Positions 56,577-64,000 of a DNA stretch of 64,000 nt are shown piece by piece. Positions within the stretch are counted from its first letter, which is position 1. Each line of letters opens with the position of its first letter. The DNA is from Kosakonia oryzendophytica (GTDB lineage: Bacteria > Pseudomonadota > Gammaproteobacteria > Enterobacterales > Enterobacteriaceae). The stretch lies in assembly GCF_900094925.1 (NCBI RefSeq), contig NZ_FMAY01000003.1:310001-374000 (forward strand). The letters run 5' to 3'. Under the pieces are notes generated by a model. It was not told where the DNA came from and made no database searches. It saw only the letters and a list, made by a program, of their open reading frames with translations. A program made the translations under genes and the position numbers.

Positions 56577-57644
56577 TTAAGGAGAGGTGTGAGAGGCCGC
56601 CTGTTCAAACAGAGCGCGACGGCGCAGGAACGCGGCGGAGGGCGGAGCGATATGAATCACACTGCGATCGCGGTTGATCTCTTGCCAACGATGGCAGGAG
56701 ACCTGACGACCGCCGTCGAGCACCTGAGTAATGGGCTCGCGTTGACGACACTCTTCGGTGACATAGGGACAACGGGTATGAAAACGGCAGCCCTGTGGCG
56801 GGCTGGCCGGGTTGGGTAAATCGCCTTGCAACAGTGGCGTTTGCCGCGCAAGACCTGGCTGCGTCTGCGGTGCGGAGGCAATCAATGCCTGGGTGTAAGG
56901 GTGCAATGGCGCATCGAAAATCTCATCAACACGCGCCATCTCTACAATTTGCCCGAGATACATCACTGCCACGCGATCGCTCATATGGCGGATCACCGCC
57001 AGACCGTGCGCCACAATGATCAACGTCAGCCCAAGCTGCTGCTTGAGATCTTCTAACAGATTCACCACCTGGGCCTGTACGGAGACATCCAGCGCGGAAA
57101 CCGGTTCATCACCGAGCAGCAGTTTCGGCCCGGACGCCAGCGCGCGGGCAATGCCAATACGCTGGCGCTGTCCGCCGGAGAACTCATGCGGGTAGCGCCG
57201 CGCCCAGGCCGCCGGCAACCCCACGGTGCTAAGCAATTCAGCGACCCGTGCCTGGCGATCCGCTTTGCCCATTTTTTGGTGTAACCACAGCGGCTCACCC
57301 ACAATCTGCTCCACGGTCATGCGCGGGTTCAGCGAAGCAAAGGGATCCTGAAAGATAATTTGCAGTTCACGACGCAATTGATTCAGGCGCGAGCCGCTGG
57401 CATGAGTGATCTCCTCTCCCTGGTAATAAACGCGGCCTTCAGAAGCGCTTAGCAAACGCAGCAGCAGGCGACCAAGGGTGGATTTTCCGGAGCCGGATTC
57501 GCCGACAATCGCCAGAGTTTCACCGGGGTAAACACGCAACGAGATGCGATCGACTGCGGTCACGTAACGCTTCGGCGCAAACAGCCGTGTTGGCCCGGCA
57601 AAGCGTTTGCTCAGATCGAGCGCTTCAAGGATCGGTGTGCTCAT
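56577..57644 (-). CDS. oligopeptide-type ABC importer ATPase, DppF family
   Basis: 355 residues. Walker A is VGESGSGKSTLG, the signature is FSGGQRQRIGIARAL, Walker B is LLLGDEPVSALDVS, and the oligopeptide-ATPase C-terminal Cys-rich segment GCRFHTRCPYVTEECRQREP is present (in this family a Cys motif that can hold an iron-sulphur cluster or zinc). It overlaps the DppD-type gene by 4 bp. Confidence 0.88.
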   Translation of the reverse strand: MSTPILEALDLSKRFAGPTRLFAPKRYVTAVDRISLRVYPGETLAIVGESGSGKSTLGRLLLRLLSASEGRVYYQGEEITHASGSRLNQLRRELQIIFQDPFASLNPRMTVEQIVGEPLWLHQKMGKADRQARVAELLSTVGLPAAWARRYPHEFSGGQRQRIGIARALASGPKLLLGDEPVSALDVSVQAQVVNLLEDLKQQLGLTLIIVAHGLAVIRHMSDRVAVMYLGQIVEMARVDEIFDAPLHPYTQALIASAPQTQPGLARQTPLLQGDLPNPASPPQGCRFHTRCPYVTEECRQREPITQVLDGGRQVSCHRWQEINRDRSVIHIAPPSAAFLRRRALFEQAASHTSP

Positions 57645-58654
57645 ACGGTTTCTCCCGGCGCAATATGCTCTTCAAGGGGGGCGCGGAAACAGGCCACCTG
57701 ATGGCCCGGCCCCAGCGGCTGTAGTGCAGGTTTTTCCTGATGGCAGCGGGATTGTGCAAACGGGCAACGCGTGGCGAAACGACACCCTTTCGGCATCGTC
57801 TCCGGCAGCGGCACCGCGCCGGGAATGGTGGAGAGTTGGCCTTTGCGCGCACCGAGTGAAGGTATCGATCCCATCAACCCAATGGTGTAAGGGTGTTGCG
57901 GATCGGCGAAAATCGCCGCCACGCTGCCCTGCTCCACCACCTGTCCGGCGTACATTACCGCCACCTGCTGGGCGACTTCCGCCACGACACCCAGATCATG
58001 GGTGATCATTAATACCGCCGTGCCGGTTTCGGCTTTCAGGGTGTTGAGCAGCGCCAGGATCTGCGCCTGAATAGTCACATCCAGCGCCGTGGTGGGTTCA
58101 TCGGCAATCAACAGACGCGGCTTATTAATCAGCGCCATGGCGATCATCACGCGTTGGCGCATACCGCCAGAAAGCTGGTGTGGGTAAGCCTTCAGACGCA
58201 TTTCTGCCGCCGGGATCTGGACTTTTTCAAGGATCTGTAACGCCGCGTCCCTTGCCGCATGGCGCGAAAGGTGCTGATGGCGCATCACCGCTTCGCTAAG
58301 CTGATCGCCAAGGGTGAACGCCGGGTTCAGGGAAGTCATCGGCTCCTGAAAGATCATTGCCAGCTCATTGCCGCGCAAGTTGGCATACTCGCGGGCAGAG
58401 AGGTGGCGTAGGTCATGTTGGCGAAATTGCATCTCACCGCTGACGATCTGTGCGCTGCCGGGCAGTAACCCCATCAGCGCCAGTGAGGTAATGCTTTTGC
58501 CGCAGCCGGATTCCCCCACCAAGGCCAGCGTTTCGCCACTGTTTATGGTCAGCGAAATGCCATCCAGCACGCTGACAGGCGAGCCGCTGAATTGCACGTT
58601 CAGATTATGCAGCCGCAATACCGGCGCGGCCTCTTTATGCGGGAGAGTTGTCAT
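57641..58654 (-). CDS. oligopeptide-type ABC importer ATPase, DppD family
   Basis: 337 residues. Walker A is [12 protein letters not shown], the signature is [15 protein letters not shown], Walker B is [14 protein letters not shown], and the family C-terminal segment [20 protein letters not shown] is present. It overlaps both neighbours by 4 bp. With the DppF-type protein it forms the heterodimeric ATPase. Confidence 0.88.
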   Translation of the reverse strand: MTTLPHKEAAPVLRLHNLNVQFSGSPVSVLDGISLTINSGETLALVGESGCGKSITSLALMGLLPGSAQIVSGEMQFRQHDLRHLSAREYANLRGNELAMIFQEPMTSLNPAFTLGDQLSEAVMRHQHLSRHAARDAALQILEKVQIPAAEMRLKAYPHQLSGGMRQRVMIAMALINKPRLLIADEPTTALDVTIQAQILALLNTLKAETGTAVLMITHDLGVVAEVAQQVAVMYAGQVVEQGSVAAIFADPQHPYTIGLMGSIPSLGARKGQLSTIPGAVPLPETMPKGCRFATRCPFAQSRCHQEKPALQPLGPGHQVACFRAPLEEHIAPGETV

Positions 58655-59367
58655 GGCGTATCGTCCCCGAGATGAATGGCCTGCATCAGGGCATGTTGCA
58701 GATCGAGCAGGTGCTCACGCATCGCAGCCGCTGCAACATGCGGCTGCCGTTCCCGGATGGCGTGCATAATCCGGTGGTGATGATCGTTATAGCGATCCAC
58801 TTTTGCCGGGGTACGCGCCAACTCTCGCAGATGGTGCCAGCCAGGTTCGCGGCGCACCGCGTCAAGGGTGTCAAAAAGACCGAGCATCAAGCGGTTTCCC
58901 GCCGCTTCGGCGATGGCCCGGTGAAAAGCGCTGTCCCACAGCTCATTAAGATCCGGATCTTCCGGACTGACGTTATTGATGCGTTCCAGCATGCGTTGCA
59001 TCAGCGCCAGGTGCTCGTTGCTGGCGCGCAACGCCGCCAACCGCGCAAGACCCGGTTCTATGTGCAAACGCGCTTCCATCACTTCCAGCATATTGGTTTG
59101 TTGCACCAACCCCTGGATTGCAGCCGGTGCGACGGGCGCGGCAGGGCCAATAAAGGTACCTTTACCCTGTTTACGCCAGATACGCCCCTCTTCTTCCAGC
59201 ACATCGAGCGCGCGGCGCACTTCGCGTCGCCCGACGCCCAGGCTTTCCGCCAGTTCGCGTTCTGTGGGCAGAGGAGTCCCTGGTGTTGACTCATGTTGGT
59301 GAATAAGCCCACGAAGTTGTTCAAGCGCTGTACTGGAATTTGCCAGATAGCGTGATGGTCTTTCCAT
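58651..59367 (-). CDS. GntR-family (FadR subfamily) regulator of the transporter-hpxW unit
   Basis: 238 residues. The winged helix is at about 15-75 (PLPTERELAESLGVGRREVR, EGRIWRKQGKGTFIG) and an all-helical FCD ligand domain follows, with metal-site residues in ARLHIEPGLARL, WDSAFHRAIAEAAG and DHHHRIMHAI. It is the first gene of the leftward seven-gene unit, overlapping the ATPase gene by 4 bp. It is therefore probably an autoregulator that senses the imported substrate. A perfect inverted repeat 93 bp upstream is a candidate operator. Confidence 0.87.
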   Translation of the reverse strand: MERPSRYLANSSTALEQLRGLIHQHESTPGTPLPTERELAESLGVGRREVRRALDVLEEEGRIWRKQGKGTFIGPAAPVAPAAIQGLVQQTNMLEVMEARLHIEPGLARLAALRASNEHLALMQRMLERINNVSPEDPDLNELWDSAFHRAIAEAAGNRLMLGLFDTLDAVRREPGWHHLRELARTPAKVDRYNDHHHRIMHAIRERQPHVAAAAMREHLLDLQHALMQAIHLGDDTP

Positions 59368-59459
59368 ATTGGTTCATCCGCGTTTAGCGTTATTTTTTAT
59401 TAAATTACAAATGGTTAAATAAAAACGCATTTGCACCACCCGCGATGAATAAAGCAATT

Positions 59460-59486
59460 ACCGAACCAATCTGGCATTGGTTCGGT
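59460..59486. promoter_or_regulatory. perfect inverted repeat, candidate GntR operator
   Basis: ACCGAACCAAT and ATTGGTTCGGT face each other across CTGGC, an 11-bp perfect palindrome arm. The central ACCAAT-N5-ATTGGT resembles FadR-subfamily operators. Its distance of about 93 bp from the regulator start is usual for an autoregulatory site. It could alternatively act as a terminator, but no T run follows directly. Confidence 0.45.
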
Positions 59487-59687
59487 CATGTTTTTGAAAT
59501 TTTTGTTAATGCTTTGATTTGATAATGTTTATTTTTGATCCTGCACTGACGGGCGTTCGCCACGCAAAACAGGCTGTACACAAAACGCACACTTAGCGTG
59601 CAAACGATGCACTAAAAAGGGGGCAGAGCTTCAAACGGGTTTGATGACGGTGAGCGGAGAAGGCATTACCCCTTATCCGAGGATGAC

Positions 59688-59713
59688 GCCCGATAGCGCT
59701 GTGCTTATCGGGC
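59688..59713. repeat. REP-like palindrome
   Basis: GCCCGATA and TATCGGGC-type arms (GCCCGATAGCGCTGTGCTTATCGGGC in pieces: arms of eight, loop about ten) follow the enteric REP pattern of a GC arm with an imperfect central CGCTGTGCTT. It is downstream of the leftward deoR-type gene. Confidence 0.55.
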
Positions 59714-59778
59714 TTGCAAAGGGAACGAATGGGTTTGGTGCAGGCAGGCCGGATGCCTGGGCAGGCAATGACGATAAA

Positions 59779-59800
59779 TCAACACAACTTAACACAACCG
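59779..59800. repeat. AACACAA repeats at the 3-prime side of the DeoR-type gene
   Basis: Two copies, AACACAACTT and AACACAACCG, run in tandem 10 bp apart, one helical turn. The same word recurs on the other side of the regulator gene (60590-60617). Such spaced repeats are typical of DeoR-family operators. Confidence 0.4.
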
Positions 59801-59807
59801 AGCAATG

Positions 59808-60572
59808 CTATTCCGCCACCTCAAACCGCAGGCTGGTATGACGGAAGCTGTGCGTGGGAGTTTGTGTGCTGGCGACAACAATGTCGATCTCCTCACAACC
59901 CGCGACCTTGTAGCGCGCCACCTGCGAAATTTTGTCGGCAGTGACGGCGGCAATCACTTCATTGCTCTGGTTAAACACCTCTTTTTTGAAACAGGCATCA
60001 TCGTAATAGGCTGCGCTGAGTCCAGCCTGCGGATCCAGCCCACAGACGCCGATAAACGCCTGATCAAAAAGCATATTGCGCAGTTGATTCACCGTCTCTG
60101 AACCCAATGCACTCCCTACCAGCGGGTTCACTTTCCCACCCAGCATAATCAGTTCGCCGCTTTTGCGACTGCTCAGCGCAGCGGCAATTTGGGGGGAATT
60201 GGTCACAATGGTTAGCTCCATTTCATGCGGGATAAAGTTCACCATTAAGAGATAGGTAGAGCCGGAATCAATAAAGATGCAGCTGCCGGGCTTGATCATT
60301 TGTGCACATCGGCGTGCAACCGGCTCTTTTTCTTCCACATTTTCTGCAACGCGCGTTTCAAAGCTGGCGGATTGTTTAAGCTGGCTGACAGCGCCGCCAT
60401 ACACTTTTTTGCACAGCCCCTTTCGCGCCAGCTCCTGTAAATCGCGGCGAATGGTATGTTCGGACACGCCTAACTGACGGGCAACATCCACGCCAATCAC
60501 CCGGCCCGTGTCGATCAGCATCTGATGGATCAGCGCTTGCCTCTGCTCAGGCAATGCATTGTAGTCGGTCAC
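59808..60572 (-). CDS. DeoR/GlpR-family transcriptional regulator
   Basis: 254 residues. The N-terminal helix-turn-helix (GVDVARQLGVSEHTIRRDLQ, then GLCKKVYGGAV) is standard DeoR. The C-terminal sensor fold has IFIDSGSTYLLMVNFIPHEM, LTIVTNSPQIAAAL and GVCGLDPQAGLSAAYYDDAC, where family members bind phosphosugars. It is divergent from the 134-residue gene and is the likely regulator of that gene or of itself. Its sugar-type effector does not obviously fit purine nitrogen metabolism. Confidence 0.85.
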   Translation of the reverse strand: MTDYNALPEQRQALIHQMLIDTGRVIGVDVARQLGVSEHTIRRDLQELARKGLCKKVYGGAVSQLKQSASFETRVAENVEEKEPVARRCAQMIKPGSCIFIDSGSTYLLMVNFIPHEMELTIVTNSPQIAAALSSRKSGELIMLGGKVNPLVGSALGSETVNQLRNMLFDQAFIGVCGLDPQAGLSAAYYDDACFKKEVFNQSNEVIAAVTADKISQVARYKVAGCEEIDIVVASTQTPTHSFRHTSLRFEVAE

Positions 60573-60589
60573 ACTCAGCCCTCAAAATT

Positions 60590-60617
60590 AACACAACCTT
60601 GCACAAATAAACACAAT
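60590..60617. promoter_or_regulatory. AACACAA repeats upstream of the DeoR-type gene, candidate operator
   Basis: AACACAACC at 60590-60598, GCACAAAT at 60601 and AACACAAT at 60610-60617 are spaced by about 10 bp. They are 18-45 bp upstream of the regulator start and about 95 bp upstream of the divergent gene. Repeats of one word with helical spacing are common DeoR-family targets. Confidence 0.45.
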
Positions 60618-60709
60618 CTATCATAGTGTATTCGATCCATGATACATGTTCAGGTCAGGCATGACGACAACGTGGATAAAGAATCAACGGGTTATAAGGG
60701 GAGCTGATT

Positions 60710-61114
60710 ATGTATCAGGACATCATCTATCAGGATCTGGATAAAACCATCGACCATCTTGAACACCGCACCGTCGCCTGGTTTACGGAAAATAAGCACC
60801 AGCCGCCCGCCGGACTCTTTTATCTCTACCTGCGGGCCTCCCGCACAGGGGAATTTTGCACCGACTATGCCCGGTTACTGGATGGCTCAATGGTGTGCCT
60901 GAGCGACATCCTGCCGCAACTGGCCCATCGTTTCGCGCCGCGCATCGCAACGGCGGCAGAGTTGCCCGGACTGAAAACGCGGCGCATTCTGAGCATGCTG
61001 CTTTACTGGCTGAGCCAGCACCACAGCGGCCAGAGCGACGCGTTGCCAGGGCGTGAAGAAGTGATGGACATCTTTTCCAGCATTCTCGAAAACACCACGC
61101 TGCGGCTGTGGTAA
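60710..61114 (+). CDS. unrecognised 134-residue protein
   Basis: It begins MYQDIIYQDLDKTIDHLEHR and continues with helical, partly aromatic sequence (PAGLFYLYLRASRTGEFCTD, then KTRRILSMLLYWLSQHHSGQ), ending ILENTTLRLW. No signal peptide, cofactor motif or known domain is visible. A strong AAGGGGAG ribosome site precedes the ATG. It is divergent from the DeoR-type regulator and converges on hpxK, 11 bp from its stop. Good codon use suggests a real gene. Its role beside allantoin genes is unknown. Confidence 0.65.
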   Translation: MYQDIIYQDLDKTIDHLEHRTVAWFTENKHQPPAGLFYLYLRASRTGEFCTDYARLLDGSMVCLSDILPQLAHRFAPRIATAAELPGLKTRRILSMLLYWLSQHHSGQSDALPGREEVMDIFSSILENTTLRLW

Positions 61115-61125
61115 GCCGCAACGCG

Positions 61126-62376
61126 CTACGGCGTCAGCACCAATTCCCGCACTGTCAGGCTCATTGCCCGAAGCGCCAGTGCCACATCACTCACCATGAC
61201 GTTTTCCGCCGGGTGATGGCTAATGCCTTTTTCACAGCGCACAAACAGCATGGCCGATGGCCAGCGTTCGGCAATGGCAATCGCGTCATGACCCGCGCCA
61301 CTGGGCAACAGCAGCACACGCCGCTGAACGTTTCGCACCGCATCAGCCAGCTTGTCGCGCAATTCGCCATCGCAGGGCGTGGCGGCAATGGTATAAAAAA
61401 TATCGTGGCTAAACGCCACTCCACGCTGTTCTGCAATGCGCATGGCTTGCGCCAGTAAGTGGTTCAGTAACGCTTCACGCTGTGGGTCATCGGAACTACG
61501 AATATCCAGCGTCAGCGACACCACGCCGGGGATCACATTCACCGCACCGGGTTCACACTGCAAGGTTCCCACGGTCGCAACCAGTTCAGGACCAGCTTGC
61601 CGCGCAGCATGCTCAATCAATACCATCCATTCCGCCGCGGCGGCAAGCGCATCGCGGCGATGGCTCATCGGTACAGTGCCAGCATGCCCGGCCTCGCCGG
61701 TAAAGCGGCAATGCAAACGGCGGGCACCGTTAATGGCCGTAACGACGCCGATCGCCAGATCTTCCTGCTCAAGCACCGGCCCCTGCTCGATATGCAACTC
61801 CAGATAAGCCGAGAAATCCGCCGCCGGGCGTTGCGCATCGCCAATACGCGTCGCATCAAGACCGGCGTGCGCCAGCGCCTGTGCCACGCTTATCCCCTGT
61901 GCGTCTTCACAGGCCAGCCATTCAGCAGGCCAGCTTCCGGTAAGACCGCGACTGCCAAGAAGCGTGATATTAAAACGGGTGCCTTCTTCATCGGCAAAGC
62001 CCACAATCTCAATCGCCTGGGTTCCACGCACGTTTGCCCGGTGCAGCCCGTCGACAATTTCAATGGCGGTCAACACACCCAGCATGCCGTCGTAACGCCC
62101 GGCATCGCGCACGGTATCAAGATGCGACCCCAGCAGCACCGCCGGAGCACCTTCCGATGCCGCTTCGTAGCGCCCACAAATATTGCCCACCGCATCCTGC
62201 CAGGTGCGCATACCCGCCTGTTGCATCCACGAGGCGACCAATGCGTTAGCTCGCAGATGCTCGGGCGACAGATAGACCCGGGTGAGCTGCCCCGGCGTTT
62301 CACTGATACGCGCGAGTTCGTCGCAGCGCGCCATCACCCGCTCTGCGGCGCGGGCGGCCTCCCCGGCGGTCATCAT
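61126..62376 (-). CDS. hpxK: allantoate amidohydrolase (M20 family)
   Basis: 416 residues from the ATG whose first bases overlap the hpxJ stop (ATGATG at 62376-62371). An earlier in-frame ATG at 62403 would overlap more. It is a binuclear M20-family ureidohydrolase, with metal ligands in LLGSHLDTVRDAGRYDG, FADEEGTRFN and ELHIEQGPVLEQ, and a dimerisation domain in the middle (GEAGHAGTVPMSHRRDAL). It splits allantoate to ureidoglycine, CO2 and ammonia. It could also be annotated allC. The coupling with hpxJ supports the purine pathway. Confidence 0.88.
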   Translation of the reverse strand: MMTAGEAARAAERVMARCDELARISETPGQLTRVYLSPEHLRANALVASWMQQAGMRTWQDAVGNICGRYEAASEGAPAVLLGSHLDTVRDAGRYDGMLGVLTAIEIVDGLHRANVRGTQAIEIVGFADEEGTRFNITLLGSRGLTGSWPAEWLACEDAQGISVAQALAHAGLDATRIGDAQRPAADFSAYLELHIEQGPVLEQEDLAIGVVTAINGARRLHCRFTGEAGHAGTVPMSHRRDALAAAAEWMVLIEHAARQAGPELVATVGTLQCEPGAVNVIPGVVSLTLDIRSSDDPQREALLNHLLAQAMRIAEQRGVAFSHDIFYTIAATPCDGELRDKLADAVRNVQRRVLLLPSGAGHDAIAIAERWPSAMLFVRCEKGISHHPAENVMVSDVALALRAMSLTVRELVLTP

Positions 62377-63614
62377 CCGTTCGCTCCGTCGTAGATATCC
62401 CACGCAGCCTGCATGCCCGCCCCCTGAACAGTGCGCAACCCCAGGCGGTTAAGCACGGCTTCCAGCGCCGTCAGGGTTTGCAGAACGCAATCTTTCCGCG
62501 CGTTATACCCCATGGTGCCAATACGCCAGATCTTGCCCTGTAGCGGACCAAACGACGTCCCGATCTCAATATGGAAATCTTCCAGCAGCCGTTTACGCAC
62601 CTCTTCGCCCTGCACTTCCTGCGGAATCATCACCCCCAGCACGTTATTCATCTTGTGGCTGATATCGCCGAATACCGTCAGCCCCATGCCCTGGATGCCC
62701 GCCAGCAGCGCACGTCCATGCAGTTCATGGCGGGCGATGAGTGCGTCCATGCCCTCCTCCAGCATAATGCGGGCGCATTCGCGGGCGGCAAATAACATGC
62801 TCGTTGCTTCGGTATGATGGTTCAGGCGTTCCGGCCCCCAGTAATCCATTACCATGCCAAGATCGAAATAATTGGAGTAGATCATCTCATCTGCGCCGTC
62901 CTGATGTGCCTCGGTACGGATCCCCTGCTCCACGCATTTGCGCGCGCGGATCGCGGCTTCCATCGCCGGGCTTAGAGTCACCGGCGAGCTACCGGACGGG
63001 CCGCCCAGGCATTTTTGCAAACCGGCGGAGACCGCATCCAGCCCCCAGGCATCGCTCTCCAGCACGTTACCGCCCAGCGAGGCGGTTGCGTCGGTATAAA
63101 ACAGTACACCGTGACGGCGGCAGATCTCACCGAGGTGCTCCAGCGGTTGTAGCATGGTGGTGGAAGTGTCGCCATGCACCGTCAGCAACAGGCGCGGTTT
63201 AACCCGAACGATCGCATCTTCGATCTGGTCCGGCGTAAAGACCTCACCCCAGGGAACCTCAATCGTGTGTACTTCCGCACGGCAGCGACGGGCAATTTCA
63301 CACAGCAAATGACCAAATCGACCAAACACCGGCACCAGCACTTTATCTCCCGGGCGAATGGCCGACACGAGGATTGCCTCAATGCCCGCGCGGGAAGTGC
63401 CATCCACCAGCATCGTCCAGCGGTTTTGCGTGCGGAACACCTGGCGGTAGAGTGCCATCACCTCGTTCATATAGCCGGTCATCACCGGATCGTATTGCCC
63501 CACTAACTGGCTTGCCATGGCGCGCAGCACGCGCGGATCGGCATTGATCGGCCCCGGCCCCATTAACAAACGTTGAGGCGGGTTTATTTGCGGGAACTGC
63601 TGAAAATCGAACAT
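62373..63614 (-). CDS. hpxJ: (S)-ureidoglycine-glyoxylate aminotransferase
   Basis: 413 residues from MFDFQQFPQINPPQRLLMGP (ATG at 63614, AAGGA site). A longer frame to 63743 runs through the sigma-54 promoter and is excluded. Fold-type I class V aminotransferase. The PLP lysine is in SAGLQKCLGGPSGSSPVT, and the cofactor Asp is in YTDATASLGGN. PucG/HpxJ enzymes move the amino group of ureidoglycine to glyoxylate, giving glycine and oxalurate. First of the hpxJK operon. Confidence 0.9.
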   Translation of the reverse strand: MFDFQQFPQINPPQRLLMGPGPINADPRVLRAMASQLVGQYDPVMTGYMNEVMALYRQVFRTQNRWTMLVDGTSRAGIEAILVSAIRPGDKVLVPVFGRFGHLLCEIARRCRAEVHTIEVPWGEVFTPDQIEDAIVRVKPRLLLTVHGDTSTTMLQPLEHLGEICRRHGVLFYTDATASLGGNVLESDAWGLDAVSAGLQKCLGGPSGSSPVTLSPAMEAAIRARKCVEQGIRTEAHQDGADEMIYSNYFDLGMVMDYWGPERLNHHTEATSMLFAARECARIMLEEGMDALIARHELHGRALLAGIQGMGLTVFGDISHKMNNVLGVMIPQEVQGEEVRKRLLEDFHIEIGTSFGPLQGKIWRIGTMGYNARKDCVLQTLTALEAVLNRLGLRTVQGAGMQAAWDIYDGANG

Positions 63615-63677
63615 GGGCGCATCCTTTGATGTGCGACAGCACAGATGGTGAAACAAAAGGTTCTTTAATGTTATTTT

Positions 63678-63693
63678 TGCAACTAATGTGCCA
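63678..63693 (-). promoter_or_regulatory. sigma-54 promoter of hpxJK
   Basis: On the minus strand TGGCACATTAGTTGCA is a perfect match to the -24/-12 consensus TGGCAC-N5-TTGCA, with GG and GC exactly 10 bp apart. It is 64 bp upstream of the hpxJ start. A sigma-54 promoter needs an enhancer-binding activator, which the NtrC-like sites farther upstream can supply. Confidence 0.88.
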
Positions 63694-63783
63694 CAGACAA
63701 AAAGATGAAGCCAGCATAGGAATAACCTGGAATCTACGACCATTTAGTCAAAAAAAACGGGACGCTAAACGCCCCGCCATGCA

Positions 63784-63817
63784 TCATCATTGTGGTGCAA
63801 AAGCACCATTAAAGTGC
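63784..63817 (-). promoter_or_regulatory. NtrC-like enhancer sites upstream of hpxJ
   Basis: GCACCATTAAAGTGC at 63803-63817 fits the NtrC operator pattern (GCACC-N5-GGTGC with one change). A weaker copy, TCATCATTGTGGTGC, lies at 63784-63798, centre to centre 19 bp. The strong site is about 115 bp upstream of the sigma-54 promoter, a typical enhancer distance. The sequence also holds TGGTGCAAAAGCACCA, a palindrome of the opposite polarity. Confidence 0.6.
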
Positions 63818-63818
63818 A

Positions 63819-64000
63819 TTACCGTTGTTCCAGTTCATCCAGGTCGGTGTACAACGATGCGATCTGATGAATGCGCTGCCGCCCTGCGGTGAGAGTGGTA
63901 TGCAGCAAGGCGTTCGCCAGTAAATTCACCAGGCTCATGGCACAGCTGTAGCTATCAAATGCCGAGACGCTGTCCAGCGGCAAGCCAATATGCCAGCGGC
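63819..64000 (-). CDS. hpxU: RpiR/MurR-family regulator, C-terminal end (cut by window edge)
   Basis: The last 60 codons are visible. They read RWHIGLPLDSVSAFDSYSCA, then MSLVNLLANALLHTTLTAGR and end YTDLDELEQR. This is the closing part of a SIS domain followed by the helix that ends RpiR/MurR-type regulators. In Klebsiella-type hpx clusters an RpiR-like regulator named HpxU is next to hpxJK, hence the symbol. The DNA-binding domain is outside the window. Confidence 0.6.
   Translation of the reverse strand, partial: RWHIGLPLDSVSAFDSYSCAMSLVNLLANALLHTTLTAGRQRIHQIASLYTDLDELEQR

Larger units (their letters stand above)
59368..59807. other. 440-bp intergenic region with repeats, no gene
   Basis: It contains the inverted repeat at 59460-59486, a REP-like hairpin at 59688-59713 and AACACAA repeats near 59780-59800. 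Open frames here (for example 59641-59841) are artefacts: they cross the REP element and have no ribosome site. The AT-rich right-hand flank of the GntR gene should hold its promoter. Confidence 0.5.

Noticed and set aside
59641..59841. 66-codon plus-strand frame near the DeoR-type gene
   Set aside because: It covers a REP-like palindrome and the end of the regulator gene and has no ribosome site.
63615..63743. Longer N-terminus for hpxJ
   Set aside because: The extra 43 codons contain the sigma-54 promoter, and the family starts at MFDFQQF behind a good ribosome site.

Overview
This window looks like chromosome from an Enterobacteriaceae species outside Escherichia, in the Enterobacter/Kosakonia/Klebsiella/Citrobacter range. 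The evidence is a conserved block in E. coli-like arrangement (thrW tRNA, proA, proB, phoE, crl, frsA, gpt, pepD, dinB, yafK, yafJ, gmhA, fadE, yafV), an ERIC repeat, and typical enteric Fur, Zur, FadR, LexA and Pho sites. Between these core genes lie accessory modules that E. coli K-12 lacks at these positions. The genus is inferred from gene content, not from a search.

Layout. 1-7.2 kb: a D-amino-acid module. A D-amino-acid transaminase start, dgcA and dgcN read leftward, and a five-gene LivJHMGF-type ABC importer reads rightward, with tandem NtrC-like palindromes between them. 7.3-14.2 kb: an internally deleted LysR regulator, then a complete Fur-controlled haem operon (hmuRSTUV). 14.3-18.5 kb: small and stress genes, namely a SelW-like protein, a 25-codon protein with a perfect Shine-Dalgarno, yciG, crcB behind a fluoride riboswitch, Zur-controlled zinT, and yjhX behind a structured leader. 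18.6-19.4 kb: gene remnants, including an AraC-type DNA-binding domain broken by two in-frame stops. 19.4-23.5 kb: a dlt (D-alanylation) operon in the order dltD-dltX-dltB-dltA-dltC. dltX is only 40 codons long. 23.7-27.9 kb: a xylobiose/xyloside module (AraC regulator, GPH transporter, GH43 beta-xylosidase). 28-34 kb: singletons (CSS-EAL phosphodiesterase, Nudix hydrolase, glutamine-synthetase-like ligase, PD-(D/E)XK nuclease-like protein, small membrane protein) ending at thrW.

34.2-51.6 kb is the core block. Within it, a full-length prfH sits behind rtcB2, the ribosome-damage repair pair, and this operon is preceded by a 15-codon leader ORF with a consensus Shine-Dalgarno. 51.6-64 kb is a nitrogen-scavenging region. 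A seven-gene leftward unit encodes a GntR regulator, an oligopeptide-type ABC importer and an HpxW-like Ntn-hydrolase. A DeoR regulator and an unrecognised 134-residue protein are divergent. Then come hpxK (allantoate amidohydrolase), hpxJ (ureidoglycine-glyoxylate aminotransferase) and the end of an RpiR-type regulator. hpxJK has a textbook sigma-54 promoter and NtrC-like sites, so purine/allantoin nitrogen use is probably under global nitrogen control. Very similar NtrC-like sites at 2.4 kb suggest that the D-amino-acid module answers to the same signal.
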